Source of the DNA: Streptomyces narbonensis
Lineage (GTDB): Bacteria > Actinomycetota > Actinomycetes > Streptomycetales > Streptomycetaceae
Direction of reading: 5' to 3'
DNA length: 64,000 bases
Assembly (NCBI RefSeq): GCF_014649015.1
Contig: NZ_BMSF01000004.1
Span: 398,499 to 462,498, forward strand
A program made the translations under genes and the position numbers. Below the pieces are notes generated by a model, which ran no database searches, was not told where the DNA came from, and saw nothing but the letters and a program-made list of their open reading frames with translations. Below are positions 34,179 to 44,545 of the stretch, piece by piece (position 1 is the stretch's first letter; the number at the start of each line of letters is the position of its first letter).

Positions 34179-35020
34179 CGAGAGACGGCATCGCGCTGGA
34201 GGCCGATCTCCTGGGCAAGAAATACGGGGGGAGGGGCCGCGGCTGGGCGCTGCGGGGCTGCACCTTCGCCCTCCCCGCCGGGCGGATCTGCGCCCTCGTC
34301 GGCCCGAACGGCGCCGGCAAGTCCACCCTCCTCGCCCTCACCGCCGGGCTCCTGCGCCCCACCGAGGGCACGATCCAGGCCCCGCCCCGCGAGCACCTCG
34401 CGTACGTCGCCCAGGACAAGCCGCTCCACCCCCGGCTGTCCGTCGCCGACACCCTGCGCATGGGCCGCGAGCTCAACCCGGGCCGCTGGGACGAGACCGC
34501 GGCGCAGCGCGTGATGGCCGACGAGCTCGACCCGCACGCGCTCGTCCGCGACCTCTCCGGCGGCCAGCGCACCCGGGTCGCCCTCGCGCTCGCCCTCGGC
34601 AAGCGCGCCGAACTCCTGCTCCTCGACGAGCCGATGGCCGACCTCGACCCGCTCGCCCGCCACCAGCTCATGGGCTTGCTCATGGCCGACGCGGCCGAGA
34701 ACGGCACGACCGTCGTCATGTCCTCGCACATCCTCACCGAGCTGGAGGGCGCCTGCGACCACCTCCTCCTGCTCCGCGGCGGCCAGGTCCGCCTCGACGG
34801 CACCGTGGACGAACTCCTCGCCGCCCACACCCTGCTCACCGGCCCCGTCGCCGACCTCGCCCCGCACACGGTGGTCGAGTCCCGCACGACAGGCCGTCAG
34901 CTCACGGCCCTGATCCGCCACGAGGGCCCGGTCGAAGGCCCCTGGGAGACCCAGGAACCCTCCCTGGAAGACCTCCTCCTCGCCCACCTCCGCACCACCC
35001 CCGAAGGAGCCCCGGCATGA
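34175..35020 (+). CDS. ABC transporter ATP-binding protein
   Basis: The 281-residue ATPase has Walker A VGPNGAGKST, a Q-loop AYVAQDKPL, signature DLSGGQRTR, Walker B ELLLLDEPMADLDP and H-loop MSSHILTE. It pairs with the permease that overlaps its end (ATGA). Together with the GntR repressor it forms a YtrA-type export operon. Confidence 0.92.
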   Translation: MTRDGIALEADLLGKKYGGRGRGWALRGCTFALPAGRICALVGPNGAGKSTLLALTAGLLRPTEGTIQAPPREHLAYVAQDKPLHPRLSVADTLRMGRELNPGRWDETAAQRVMADELDPHALVRDLSGGQRTRVALALALGKRAELLLLDEPMADLDPLARHQLMGLLMADAAENGTTVVMSSHILTELEGACDHLLLLRGGQVRLDGTVDELLAAHTLLTGPVADLAPHTVVESRTTGRQLTALIRHEGPVEGPWETQEPSLEDLLLAHLRTTPEGAPA

Positions 35021-35937
35021 GCACCCTCACCCTGAAGGGCCCCTACTGGGTGACGGTCCGGCAGTACCGGCGGACGCTGTGGCTGGTGGCGGGCGCCGTC
35101 CTGCTCAGCCTGGCGAGCATGGTCGCGCTCATGTACGTCGACACCCCGACCCCCGGCACCGACCGGAACTTCGACTACACCGTCCTGCGGGTCGCCATGG
35201 ACTGGGCCTCCTCGGCCATGATCCTGCTGCCCCTGATCGTCGGCGCGTTCGTCGCGGGCCCGATGGTCGCCCGGGAGCTGGAGTCGGGCACGTACAAGCT
35301 CGCCCTCACCCAGTCCGTCAGCCCCTCCCGCTGGCTCGGCTCGAAGCTCCTGACCGCCGGCGCGGTGATCGTCCCCGCCACGGTCGCGCTCATCGGCATC
35401 TACCGCCTCGGCTGGGGAAACGTCGCCGGGACCTGGTCGTTCCAGTGGTACGAAGCGGGGACCTACGAGGCCACCGGCCCCGTCCTCGTCGCGCAGGCTC
35501 TGCTCGCCCTCGGCCTCGGGGCCCTGATCGGCCAGCTGATCCGCCGGACCGTGACCGCCATGGCCCTCACCGGCCTGGTCACCGGGCTTGTCCTGCTCCT
35601 CGTCGGGCAGCTGCGCTGGTCGCTCATGCCGGTGCAGACCCTGACCGCACCGCTCACCGAGGGGATGGAGATCCCCAACGTGCCCGCCTCCTCCTGGCAG
35701 GACGAGTACGGGCTCGTCACCGCCTCCGGCGACCGGCTTCCGTCCGATGCCTGCTGGCAGCGCACCGAGGTGTGGAACGTCTGCCCTGCCGACATGAACG
35801 TCGTCGCTCAGTACGTGGACTACCACCCCTCCTCCCACTACTGGCCGATCCAGCTCATCGAGACCGGCATCGTCCTCGCCCTCGCCGCCGTCGCGCTGTA
35901 CGCCGCCTTCCGCGTCCTGCGCGCCCGCCACCCGTAG
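35017..35937 (+). CDS. ABC transporter permease
   Basis: The 306-residue protein has about six TM helices and a ~90-residue extracellular loop before the last helix (from VPASSWQDEYG to SSHYWPIQLI). Two cysteines in that loop could be disulfide-bonded. The SGTYKLALTQSVSPSRWLGSK loop after TM2 is typical of ABC-2 permeases. Export substrate unknown. Confidence 0.85.
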   Translation: MSTLTLKGPYWVTVRQYRRTLWLVAGAVLLSLASMVALMYVDTPTPGTDRNFDYTVLRVAMDWASSAMILLPLIVGAFVAGPMVARELESGTYKLALTQSVSPSRWLGSKLLTAGAVIVPATVALIGIYRLGWGNVAGTWSFQWYEAGTYEATGPVLVAQALLALGLGALIGQLIRRTVTAMALTGLVTGLVLLLVGQLRWSLMPVQTLTAPLTEGMEIPNVPASSWQDEYGLVTASGDRLPSDACWQRTEVWNVCPADMNVVAQYVDYHPSSHYWPIQLIETGIVLALAAVALYAAFRVLRARHP

Positions 35938-35964
35938 AGCGTTCAACCGATCGAGACCGATCAA

Positions 35965-35995
35965 GGGGGCGGGGCCCTGACACGGCCCCGCCCCC
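35965..35995 (+). terminator. Terminator of the GntR-ABC operon
   Basis: GGGGGCGGGGCC (35965-35976) and GGCCCCGCCCCC (35984-35995) form a 12-bp perfect stem with a 7-nt loop 28 bp after the permease stop. Confidence 0.8.
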
Positions 35996-36169
35996 GATTC
36001 CCGTACGACATGTCGTCGTTACCGGCCATTCAGACGCGCTTGCGACGCTCACGCAATGAAGCGATCCGTGATCAAGCCCGGCAGGGCGGTCCTCCCCAAA
36101 GGGAGACTGCCCTCCCCCACGGCCCGCTCCGACGCGCACGACGACCTCTTCGCGCGGAAGAATGGGGCC

Positions 36170-38500
36170 ATGAGCCAGCAGCCCGCCGAGGTCCCGGTCC
36201 AGTCCTCCGCCACGCCGTCCGCCCAGACGCCCGCGAACGCCCCCGCGAAGTCGTCGACGAAGGCCTCCGCGAAGTCGTCCGCGAAGACCGTGGCGACCGC
36301 GAAGACGTCCCCCCAGGCGGCCCTCGGCTCCATAGCCGCACACCGCCCCCTCAGCATGGACGCGGCCGACGCGGCCACCGCCGCCGCCCTGGACGACGAC
36401 CCCGACACCTACGTCGCCGACGGCGCACTCGGCGACGAGCTGCCCCAGGGACGCTTCCTCGACCGGGAACGAAGCTGGCTCGCCTTCAACGAACGCGTCC
36501 TCGAACTCGCCGAGGACCCGACCACCCCCCTCCTCGAACGAGCGAACTTCCTCGCGATCTTCGCCTCGAACCTCGACGAGTTCTTCATGGTCCGGGTCGC
36601 CGGTCTCAAGCGCCGCATCGCCACCGGCGTCGCCACCCGCTCCGCCTCCGGACTCCAGCCCCGCGAGGTCCTCGAGCAGATCTGGACGCGCTCGCGCGAG
36701 CTCATGGCCCGGCACGCCGCCTGCTACCAGCAGGACGTGGCACCGGCCCTGGCCGACGAGGGCATCCACCTCATCCGCTGGCCCGAACTCACGGAGAAGG
36801 AGCAGGCGCGGCTCTTCACCCTCTTCCGCCAGCAGATCTTCCCCGTCCTCACCCCGCTGGCCGTGGACCCGGTCCACCCCTTCCCCTACATCTCCGGCCT
36901 GAGCCTCAACCTCGCCGTGGTCGTACGCAACCCGGTCAGCGGCCACCGCCACTTCGCGCGCGTGAAGGTGCCGCCGCTGCTCTCCCGCTTCCTGGAGGCC
37001 TCCCCGCAGCGCTACGTCCCCCTGGAGGACGTGATCGCGGCGCACCTGGAGGAGTTGTTCCCCGGCATGGAGGTGCTCGCGCACCACATGTTCCGGGTGA
37101 CCAGGAACGAGGACCTGGAGGTCGAGGAGGACGACGCCGAGAACCTCCTCCAGGCCCTGGAGAAGGAGCTCATGCGGCGCCGCTTCGGCCCGCCGGTGCG
37201 CCTGGAGGTCGAGGAGTCCATCGACCCCTACGTCCTCGACCTGCTGGTCCGCGAGCTGAAGGTCTCCGACGCCGAGGTCTACCCGCTGCCCGGCCCGCTC
37301 GACCTCACCGGACTCTTCGGGATCGCCGGGCAGGACCGGCCCGAGCTGAAGTTCCCCAAGTTCGTGGCCGGCACCCACCGCGACCTCGCCGAGGTCGAGT
37401 CGGCGTCCGCGCCGGACATATTCGCCGCGCTGCGCGAGCGGGACGTGCTGCTCCACCACCCGTACGACAGCTTCTCCACCTCCGTCCAGGCCTTCCTGGA
37501 GCAGGCGGCGGCCGACCCGGACGTCCTCGCGATCAAGCAGACGCTGTACCGCACGTCCGGCGACTCCCCGATAGTCGACGCCCTCATCGACGCCGCCGAG
37601 TCCGGCAAGCAGGTCCTCGTCCTCGTCGAGATCAAGGCCCGCTTCGACGAGCAGGCCAACATCAAGTGGGCGCGCAAGCTGGAGGAGGCCGGCTGCCACG
37701 TCGTCTACGGCCTCGTCGGCCTGAAGACCCACTGCAAGCTGTCGCTGGTCGTCCGCCAGGAAGGCGAGCTCCTGCGCCGGTACTCGCACGTCGGCACCGG
37801 CAACTACCACCCGAAGACGGCCCGGCTGTACGAGGACCTGGGCCTGCTCACCGCCGACCCCCAGGTCGGCGCGGACCTGTCCGACCTGTTCAACCGGCTC
37901 TCCGGCTACTCGCGGCGCGAGACGTACCGGCGTCTGCTCACCGCACCCAAGTCGCTGCGGGACGGACTGGTCTCCCGGATCACCAAGGAGATCGCCCACC
38001 ACCGCGCCGGCCGGCCCGCGTACGTGCGGATCAAGGTCAACTCGATGGTCGACGAGGCGATCATCGACGCCTGCTACCAGGCCTCCCGGGCCGGGGTGCC
38101 CGTCGACATCTGGGTCCGCGGCATCTGCGCCGTGCGCCCCGGGGTCACCGGGCTCTCCGAGAACGTCCGGGTCCGCTCGGTCCTCGGCCGCTTCCTGGAG
38201 CACTCCCGGGTCTTCGCCTTCGGCAACGGCGGCGAGCCCGAGGTCTGGCTCGGCAGCGCCGACATGATGCACCGCAACCTGGACCGCCGCATCGAGGCCC
38301 TCGTACGGGTCTCCGACCCGGCCCACCGGGCCGCCCTGACCCGGCTCCTGGAGACCGGGATGTCCGACACCACCTCCTCCTGGCACCTCGGCCCCGACGG
38401 GAACTGGACGCGGCACGCGACCGACCCCGAGGGCAAGCCGCTGCGGCACGTCCAGGAGATGCTCATCGACGCGCGGAGGCGCCGGCGTGCACAACCTTGA
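36170..38500 (+). CDS. ppk: Polyphosphate kinase 1
   Basis: The 776-residue enzyme transfers the ATP γ-phosphate onto polyphosphate. The head begins [22 protein letters not shown], then [15 protein letters not shown]. The autophosphorylated histidine lies near residue 540 in [20 protein letters not shown]. The second His/Arg site follows in [15 protein letters not shown]. Before residue ~90 there is a long Ala/Ser/Thr/Lys-rich extension, typical of Streptomyces. In S. lividans ppk is under PhoP control and affects antibiotic production. An upstream ATG (36056) is possible but lies in sequence unlike coding DNA. Confidence 0.95.
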   Translation: MSQQPAEVPVQSSATPSAQTPANAPAKSSTKASAKSSAKTVATAKTSPQAALGSIAAHRPLSMDAADAATAAALDDDPDTYVADGALGDELPQGRFLDRERSWLAFNERVLELAEDPTTPLLERANFLAIFASNLDEFFMVRVAGLKRRIATGVATRSASGLQPREVLEQIWTRSRELMARHAACYQQDVAPALADEGIHLIRWPELTEKEQARLFTLFRQQIFPVLTPLAVDPVHPFPYISGLSLNLAVVVRNPVSGHRHFARVKVPPLLSRFLEASPQRYVPLEDVIAAHLEELFPGMEVLAHHMFRVTRNEDLEVEEDDAENLLQALEKELMRRRFGPPVRLEVEESIDPYVLDLLVRELKVSDAEVYPLPGPLDLTGLFGIAGQDRPELKFPKFVAGTHRDLAEVESASAPDIFAALRERDVLLHHPYDSFSTSVQAFLEQAAADPDVLAIKQTLYRTSGDSPIVDALIDAAESGKQVLVLVEIKARFDEQANIKWARKLEEAGCHVVYGLVGLKTHCKLSLVVRQEGELLRRYSHVGTGNYHPKTARLYEDLGLLTADPQVGADLSDLFNRLSGYSRRETYRRLLTAPKSLRDGLVSRITKEIAHHRAGRPAYVRIKVNSMVDEAIIDACYQASRAGVPVDIWVRGICAVRPGVTGLSENVRVRSVLGRFLEHSRVFAFGNGGEPEVWLGSADMMHRNLDRRIEALVRVSDPAHRAALTRLLETGMSDTTSSWHLGPDGNWTRHATDPEGKPLRHVQEMLIDARRRRRAQP

Positions 38501-39530
38501 CCCCCTGCGGGACGTCACGGCGGGCGAGGTCGTGGCCCCCTATCTCCACGCCCGGGCCGCGGACTTCCTCCGCGGCCTGCGGGTCCACGGCGAGAGCGGC
38601 TCCGACTCGGCCGGGGCGGAGGAGGCCGCCCGCACGCTACGGGCGGCCGCCCGCCGGATCAGCGGCACCCTCCACACCTTCCGGCCGCTGCTCGACGCGG
38701 CCTGGGCCGACCAGCTGCGGACCGAGCTGGCCTGGCTCTCCGGGACCCTGGCCCTGGAACAGGCCTGCACGTCCCGGCTCGTCCGCCTGGTGGACGCCCT
38801 GTCCCGCCTGTCGAGCGCGGGCGGCCCGGTCCCGGCGGCCCGCGGCGGCGGGACGGCCACGGCCACAAGCAGGAACCCGGGCGCCCGCACGGAGACAGGC
38901 TCCGGGGCAGCCGCAGCGGGCCTCACCGTGGGCGCCGCCCGCGCCGGCGCCCTCCTCGAACGCCAGCTGACCCTGGCCCGGACCCGCGCCCACTCGGCGG
39001 CGCTCCAGGCCCTCGGCTCCGCCCGCTTCCACGCGGTCGCCGACGCCGTCGCTCTCCTCGCCTCCGAGGTACCGCTCGGCCCGGCCGGAGCGGCCCCCGC
39101 CACGGAGGTCGTCGACGCGCCCGCCGGGGACGCCGAGCGGCGCCTCCTCGAATCGGTGGCCGCGCTCCCCCTGACCCGGGCGGCCCACCCGTACAACTCC
39201 GACGCCCTCGCCCTCGCGGCCGGCGAGTCCCAGGACGCGCCCTGGCACCGGACCCGGCACCTGCTGCGCCTGCACCGGTACGCCTCCGAGGTCCTGCACA
39301 CCGGCGGCGAGCCCGACCCCGTCCTGTTCGAGTCCGCCCGCGCCCTGGACCGGCACCGCGACGCCGCCGAGGCCGCGGCGGCCGCCGCCGCGGCGGCCCG
39401 CACCCCCCGGATCGCCCCGGCGACGGCGTACGCCCTCGGGGTCCTCCACGCCGACCAACGCCACGAGGTGGAAGCCGCCCGCTTCGCCTTCCAGCACGCC
39501 TGGCGAAGAGCGACAGCCCCGGTCTCATGA
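38487..39530 (+). CDS. CHAD-domain protein
   Basis: The 347-residue helical CHAD protein has repeated His/Arg/Lys-lined helices ([38 protein letters not shown]). CHAD domains bind polyphosphate, which fits its 14-nt overlap with ppk. GTG start after GGAGG. A Gly/Ala/Thr-rich linker (~108-140) splits the two halves. Confidence 0.9.
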   Translation: MHNLDPLRDVTAGEVVAPYLHARAADFLRGLRVHGESGSDSAGAEEAARTLRAAARRISGTLHTFRPLLDAAWADQLRTELAWLSGTLALEQACTSRLVRLVDALSRLSSAGGPVPAARGGGTATATSRNPGARTETGSGAAAAGLTVGAARAGALLERQLTLARTRAHSAALQALGSARFHAVADAVALLASEVPLGPAGAAPATEVVDAPAGDAERRLLESVAALPLTRAAHPYNSDALALAAGESQDAPWHRTRHLLRLHRYASEVLHTGGEPDPVLFESARALDRHRDAAEAAAAAAAAARTPRIAPATAYALGVLHADQRHEVEAARFAFQHAWRRATAPVS

Positions 39531-39970
39531 ACGGGAAGCCCCCGGTCCTGGCGGCGGGCTGCGTCCTGTGGCGCCCGTCGCCTTCCGGCCACGGCATCGA
39601 GATCGCGGTGATCTTCCGTCCGAAGTGGTCGGACTGGTCCCACCCGAAGGGCAAGCTGAAGCGCGGCGAGAGCGCGCTCCCGGGAGCCCTCCGCGAGGTC
39701 CGGGAGGAGACCGGCATGACCTGCGAGCCCGGCATGGAACTGGCCACCGTCCGCTATGTGACTCAGGGCCGCCCCAAAGAGGTCCGCTACTGGGCGGCCG
39801 AGGCCACGGACGGGTCGTTCGAAGCGAACCGTGAAGTCTCACGGCTGCTGTGGCTCCCTCCGCCGGCCGCGCAGGCCCGTCTCACCAGGGACCACGACAA
39901 AGAGCTGGTCGACATGCTCCTCACGGTCCTGAGAGCCGGACAGCCTTCTCGCGGCACCACGAAGGAATGA
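39527..39970 (+). CDS. Nudix hydrolase (MutT-like)
   Basis: The 147-residue protein has a complete Nudix box beginning GKLKRGESALPGALREVRE and ending ETG. It starts with AAGCVLWRPSPSGHGIEIAV, the usual MutT-type strand. The ATG overlaps the CHAD stop (ATGA). The substrate is unknown; in mycobacteria similar enzymes hydrolyse oxidised nucleotides or polyphosphorylated compounds, which would fit the ppk-CHAD context. Confidence 0.9.
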   Translation: MNGKPPVLAAGCVLWRPSPSGHGIEIAVIFRPKWSDWSHPKGKLKRGESALPGALREVREETGMTCEPGMELATVRYVTQGRPKEVRYWAAEATDGSFEANREVSRLLWLPPPAAQARLTRDHDKELVDMLLTVLRAGQPSRGTTKE

Positions 39971-40354
39971 GCAGGGTGGGATCGAAGGGGGCCCTGTCAC
40001 TGACGCCCTCAGGCACGGGGAGGACGAGCACCGAAGCGAGTACGCGTGCGATCACCTCACGCTCCTCCCGCACCCCCAGGCGACCCCACCGCTCGCGCTC
40101 CACGATCGTGTCGGCGTTCTCGGAGCGCCGCGCCTGTCCACCGCCATGATCCGGAGCACCCCCCGCACCGCCACTTCCGGCACGGTTCACTTCCCGTTCA
40201 CTCTCTTCCGTCGACGGCTTCACCTGTTCTGCCTAATTTCGGACTCACACGGTGCTCGGAGCACTGCGATGCACCACCAACCCACACGCGCCGCCGTAGA
40301 ACGACCAGGACATCGGGTCCGCGGCAAGGCGGCTTCTGGAAGGAACACCCGAAA
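39971..40354 (+). other. Long leader before pstS with no gene seen
   Basis: No convincing coding frame is present in this 384-bp gap. It holds the pst promoter region, including the PHO box listed separately. Short frames on both strands lack an RBS and recognisable products. Confidence 0.6.
40185..40228 (+). promoter_or_regulatory. PHO box (PhoP operator) of the pst operon
   Basis: Direct repeat units of 11 bp with the PhoP consensus GTTCACC run from 40185. GTTCACTTCCC is at 40185 and GTTCACTCTCT at 40196. A degenerate unit follows at 40207, then CTTCACCTGTT at 40218. All are in phase. Streptomyces PhoP binds such 11-nt repeats under phosphate limitation. Confidence 0.85.
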
Positions 40355-41500
40355 GTGAAGCTTTCGCGCAAGAACGGGCTTCGCGCCTCCGCGATCGGTG
40401 CCCTCGTCGTCTCCGGCGCCCTGGTCCTCTCGGCGTGTGGCTCGGACAACAACACGGAGACCCCGGCGAAGGACGGCGGCACCGCCAAGACGTCCGCCGC
40501 GTCGAACATCGACTGCGCCGGCGCCAAGGGCAAGCTGCTCGCCGCCGGCTCCAGCGCGCAGCGGAACGCGATGGACCTGTGGGTCAAGAACTTCCAGGCC
40601 GCCTGTGAGGGCGTCGAGATCAACTACCAGGGCATCGGCTCCGGCGGTGGCATCACCAAGTTCAACCAGGGCCAGGTCGCCTTCGCGGGCTCCGACTCCG
40701 CCCTGAAGGACGAAGAGGTCGCCGAGTCCCAGAAGATCTGCACCGGCGGCGGCAAGGGCGTCAACCTGCCGATGGTCGGCGGCCCCATCGCCGTCGCGTA
40801 CAAGCTGGACGGCGTGGACAACCTGATCCTCGACGCCTCCACCATCGCCAAGATCTTCGACAACAAGATCACCAAGTGGAACGACCCGGCGATCACCAAG
40901 CTGAACCCGGGCGCGAAGCTCCCCGACTCCGCCATCCAGGCCTTCCACCGCTCGGACGAGTCGGGCACCACCCAGAACCTGGGCAAGTACCTCTCCACCG
41001 CCGCCCCGGCGGACTGGAAGCACGACCCGAAGTCGAAGTCGTGGCCCGCCCAGGGCGGCCAGGCCGCCAACGGCTCCTCCGGTGTCGCCACCGCGGTCAA
41101 GGACGTCGAGGGCTCCATCAGCTACATGGAGCTCTCGTACGCCGAGGCCAACAAGTCCTCCACGGTCAGCATCGCCACCGGTGCCGCCGCCCCGGTCGCC
41201 GCCACCACGGAGAACGCCTCCAAGGCCATCGCCGCCGCCAAGGTCAAGGGCACGGGCAACGACGTCGCCCTCTCCCTCGACTACAAGACCAAGGCCGACG
41301 GCGCCTACCCGATCGTCCTCGTCACGTACGAGATCGCCTGCGACAAGGGCAACAAGGCGGAGACCCTGCCGACCCTGAAGGCCTTCCTCAACTACACCGT
41401 GAGCGAGGAGGGCCAGAAGGTCCTCTCCGACGCCGGCTACGCCCCGCTCCCGGCCGAGATCGCGGCCAAGGTCCGCGCGATCGTCCCCACCCTGTCCTGA
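40355..41500 (+). CDS. pstS: PstS phosphate-binding lipoprotein
   Basis: The 381-residue lipoprotein has a signal with lipobox LVLSACGS (Cys near residue 29), and PstS landmarks: LLAAGSSAQRNAMDLWV, INYQGIGSGGGITKF, AFAGSDSAL and HRSDESGTTQN. It captures phosphate for PstCAB. The GTG at 40355 has GGAAGGAA upstream. It leads the pst operon; a hairpin after it probably keeps PstS in excess over the transporter. Confidence 0.96.
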   Translation: MKLSRKNGLRASAIGALVVSGALVLSACGSDNNTETPAKDGGTAKTSAASNIDCAGAKGKLLAAGSSAQRNAMDLWVKNFQAACEGVEINYQGIGSGGGITKFNQGQVAFAGSDSALKDEEVAESQKICTGGGKGVNLPMVGGPIAVAYKLDGVDNLILDASTIAKIFDNKITKWNDPAITKLNPGAKLPDSAIQAFHRSDESGTTQNLGKYLSTAAPADWKHDPKSKSWPAQGGQAANGSSGVATAVKDVEGSISYMELSYAEANKSSTVSIATGAAAPVAATTENASKAIAAAKVKGTGNDVALSLDYKTKADGAYPIVLVTYEIACDKGNKAETLPTLKAFLNYTVSEEGQKVLSDAGYAPLPAEIAAKVRAIVPTLS

Positions 41501-41513
41501 CCCCCGGCCGGGT

Positions 41514-41535
41514 CCGGCCCCGACCCAGGGGCCGG
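41514..41535 (+). terminator. pstS-pstC intergenic attenuating hairpin
   Basis: CCGGCCCC (41514-41521) pairs with GGGGCCGG (41528-41535) around GACCCA, with further GC pairing possible outside. It lies in the 104-bp gap after pstS. Such a stem would reduce pstCAB relative to pstS, or stabilise the pstS message. Confidence 0.5.
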
Positions 41536-41604
41536 CCCCGGCATCCGGTGCACCGCCGCCAGGAGCCCGTACAGCCGTACGAGCACCGCAGACCGGAGAA
41601 GCAG

Positions 41605-42579
41605 ATGGCTACCACCACACCAGACATACAGAGGAACAGGCGCGCCAAGAGCGCGTCCCGCCCCGGTGACCGCATCTTCAGCGGTCTGTCCCGAGGCTCC
41701 GGCATCACCCTCCTCGTGATCATGGCCGCGATCGCCGGCTTCCTCACCTACCGCGCGATCCTCGCGATCTCGAAGGACAGCACCAGCTTCTTCACCACCT
41801 TCGAGTGGAACCCGGCCGGCAACCCGCCGGTCTTCGGCATCGCCGTCCTCGCCTTCGGCACGATCGTCTCCTCGGTCATCGCGATGCTCATCGCCGTGCC
41901 GGTCGCGATCGGCATCGCGCTCTTCATCTCGCACTACGCTCCGCGCAAGCTGGCCAAGCCGCTCGCGTACGTGGTCGACCTGCTCGCCGCCGTGCCCAGC
42001 ATCATCTACGGCCTCTGGGGCGCGATCTTCCTGGTCCCGTACCTGGACGGCCTGAACCAGTGGCTCGACGAGTACATGGGCTGGACGTACATCTTCGACA
42101 AGTCCGGCGAAGGCGTCGCCCGCAACCTCTTCACCGTGGGCATCCTGCTGGCGATCATGATCCTGCCGATCATCACCAACGTCACCCGCGAGGTCTTCCT
42201 CCAGGCCCCGAAGATGCACGAAGAGGCGGCCCTCGCCCTCGGCGCCACGCGCTGGGAGGTCATCCGCATGTCGGTGCTGCCCTTCGGCCGCTCCGGCATC
42301 ATCTCCGCCTCCATGCTCGGCCTCGGCCGCGCGCTCGGCGAGACCATGGCCGTCGCCGTGGTCCTCTCCCCCAGCTTCCTCATCTCGGGCCACCTGCTCG
42401 ACCCGGGCGGCGGCACCTTCGCCCAGAACATCGCCGCCAAGTTCAACGAGGCCAACGAGTTCGGCCGCGACGCGCTCATCGCCTCCGGTCTCGTCCTCTT
42501 CGTCATCACCCTGCTGGTCAACGGCGCCGCCCGCTGGATCATCGGCCGCCGCAAGGAGTACTCGGGGGCCGCGGCATGA
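41605..42579 (+). CDS. pstC: PstC phosphate ABC permease
   Basis: The 324-residue protein has six TM helices and the BPD-permease loop EAALALGATRWEVIRMSVLP facing the ATPase. SIIYGLWGAIFLVP is typical of PstC. The stop overlaps pstA (ATGA). Confidence 0.95.
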   Translation: MATTTPDIQRNRRAKSASRPGDRIFSGLSRGSGITLLVIMAAIAGFLTYRAILAISKDSTSFFTTFEWNPAGNPPVFGIAVLAFGTIVSSVIAMLIAVPVAIGIALFISHYAPRKLAKPLAYVVDLLAAVPSIIYGLWGAIFLVPYLDGLNQWLDEYMGWTYIFDKSGEGVARNLFTVGILLAIMILPIITNVTREVFLQAPKMHEEAALALGATRWEVIRMSVLPFGRSGIISASMLGLGRALGETMAVAVVLSPSFLISGHLLDPGGGTFAQNIAAKFNEANEFGRDALIASGLVLFVITLLVNGAARWIIGRRKEYSGAAA

Positions 42580-43649
42580 GCCACGCCATTCAGGAACGTC
42601 CGGTCTCCGTCGCCCCCCGGCGCGGACCCCTCTCCCACGCCCGCCTCCCCCGCTGGACCCCGGCCGCCGTCGCCGCCTTCTCGATCGCCGCGGGCATCGG
42701 GATCGGCCTCGCCGCCGGCTGGCACAGCAAGGTCCAGTGGGGCATGCTCGCCGCCCTGCTCTTCGTCCTCACGACGTACGCCGTCACCACGAAGGTCGAG
42801 GGCGCCCGTCAGGCCAAGGACCGCGTCGCGACCAGCCTCGTCTGGGTCTGCTTCGTCCTCGCCGTCGTCCCGCTGCTCTCCCTCGCCTGGGTCACGATCA
42901 GCAAGGGAATGGCCGTCCTCGACGTCTACTTCCTGACCCACTCGATGAACGGCGTCCTCGACACCGAGGCCGGCGGCGGCGTCTACCACGCGCTCCTCGG
43001 CACCATCGAGCAGGTCGGCATCGCGACGCTGATCGCGGCCCCGATCGGCCTGCTGACCGCGGTCTACCTCGTCGAGTACGGCGGCGGGAAGCTCGCCCAG
43101 GCCGTCACCTTCTTCGTCGACGTCATGACGGGCATCCCGTCGATCGTCGCCGGTCTGTTCATCCTTGCCACCTGGAACCTGATGCTGGGCTTCGGCCCCT
43201 CCGGTTTCGCCGGCGCGATGGCCCTCGCGATCCTGATGATGCCGGTCGTCGTCCGCTCCACCGAGGAGATGCTCAAGCTCGTCCCGAACGAGCTCCGCGA
43301 GGCCTCCCTCGCCCTCGGCATCCCCAAGTGGCGCACGATCCTGAAGGTGGTCCTGCCCACCGCGATCGGCGGCATCACCACGGGCGTCATGCTCGCGGTC
43401 GCCCGCATCACCGGCGAGACAGCCCCCGTCCTGCTCCTCGTGTTCGGTACGAAGCTCATCAACCCGAACCCCTTCGAAGGCGCCCAGTCCTCCCTGCCGC
43501 TCTACGTGTACGAGCAGTACGCGGTCGGCACCGACGCCTCGGTGGCCCGTGCCTGGGCCGCCGCGCTCGTCCTGATCGCCTTCGTCATGATCCTCAACCT
43601 GGTGGCCCGCGGCATCGCCCGCTGGAAGGCCCCGAAGACCGGCCGCTGA
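42576..43649 (+). CDS. pstA: PstA phosphate ABC permease
   Basis: The 357-residue protein has an N-terminal pair of TM helices followed by the BPD permease core with loop LREASLALGIPKWRTILKVV and the PstA segment MTGIPSIVAGLFI. Coupled to pstC by ATGA. Confidence 0.95.
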   Translation: MSHAIQERPVSVAPRRGPLSHARLPRWTPAAVAAFSIAAGIGIGLAAGWHSKVQWGMLAALLFVLTTYAVTTKVEGARQAKDRVATSLVWVCFVLAVVPLLSLAWVTISKGMAVLDVYFLTHSMNGVLDTEAGGGVYHALLGTIEQVGIATLIAAPIGLLTAVYLVEYGGGKLAQAVTFFVDVMTGIPSIVAGLFILATWNLMLGFGPSGFAGAMALAILMMPVVVRSTEEMLKLVPNELREASLALGIPKWRTILKVVLPTAIGGITTGVMLAVARITGETAPVLLLVFGTKLINPNPFEGAQSSLPLYVYEQYAVGTDASVARAWAAALVLIAFVMILNLVARGIARWKAPKTGR

Positions 43650-43673
43650 CCGCGGCAATTGGAAGTGATTCAC

Positions 43674-44450
43674 ATGGCCAAGCGCATCGACGTCAGCGGC
43701 CTCTCCGCCTTCTACGGCGCCCACAAGGCGATCGACGACATCTCGATGACCGTCGAGCCCCGCTCCGTGACGGCCTTCATCGGCCCCTCCGGCTGCGGCA
43801 AGTCCACCTTCCTGCGCACCCTGAACCGCATGCACGAGGTCACCCCCGGTGGCCGCGTCGAGGGCAAGGTGATGCTCGACGACGAGAACCTGTACGGCTC
43901 GAACGTCGACCCGGTCGCCGTGCGGCGCACGGTCGGCATGGTCTTCCAGCGCCCCAACCCCTTCCCCACCATGTCGATCTTCGACAACGTGGCGGCGGGC
44001 CTGCGGCTCAACGGCAAGTACAAGAAGTCCGCGCTCAACGACATCGTCGAGAAGTCCCTCAAGGGCGCGAACCTCTGGAACGAGGTCAAGGACCGTCTGA
44101 ACAAGCCGGGCTCCGGCCTCTCCGGTGGTCAGCAGCAGCGTCTGTGCATCGCGCGGGCCATCGCCGTCGAGCCGGACGTCCTGCTCATGGACGAGCCCTG
44201 CTCCGCCCTCGACCCGATCTCCACCCTCGCCATCGAGGACCTGATCGGCGAGCTGAAGGAGCGCTTCACGATCGTCATCGTGACGCACAACATGCAGCAG
44301 GCCGCCCGCGTCTCCGACCGCACGGCCTTCTTCAACCTGGCGGCCGTCGGCCAGCCTGGCAAGCTCATCGAGCTGGACGACACCGAGCGCATCTTCTCCA
44401 ACCCGAGCGTCCAGGCGACCGAGGACTACATCTCGGGCCGCTTCGGATAA
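43674..44450 (+). CDS. pstB: PstB phosphate ABC ATPase
   Basis: The 258-residue ATPase has Walker [10 protein letters not shown], the PstB-typical Q-loop [14 protein letters not shown], signature [16 protein letters not shown], Walker [13 protein letters not shown] and H-loop [13 protein letters not shown] lies 8 nt before the ATG. No phoU follows; instead a bidirectional terminator does. Confidence 0.96.
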   Translation: MAKRIDVSGLSAFYGAHKAIDDISMTVEPRSVTAFIGPSGCGKSTFLRTLNRMHEVTPGGRVEGKVMLDDENLYGSNVDPVAVRRTVGMVFQRPNPFPTMSIFDNVAAGLRLNGKYKKSALNDIVEKSLKGANLWNEVKDRLNKPGSGLSGGQQQRLCIARAIAVEPDVLLMDEPCSALDPISTLAIEDLIGELKERFTIVIVTHNMQQAARVSDRTAFFNLAAVGQPGKLIELDDTERIFSNPSVQATEDYISGRFG

Positions 44451-44494
44451 GGCTCGTCCTGCGGTGCTGCATGGCGGTGCCACCGTAAGACGAA

Positions 44495-44526
44495 GGGCCC
44501 GGCTCCCCCACAGGGGAGCCGGGCCC
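44495..44526. terminator. Bidirectional terminator between pstB and pit
   Basis: GGGCCCGGCTCCCC (44495-44508) and GGGGAGCCGGGCCC (44513-44526) form a 14-bp perfect stem with loop CACA between the two convergent operons. Confidence 0.9.
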
Positions 44527-44545
44527 GACCACTTTCGGCCATGCG

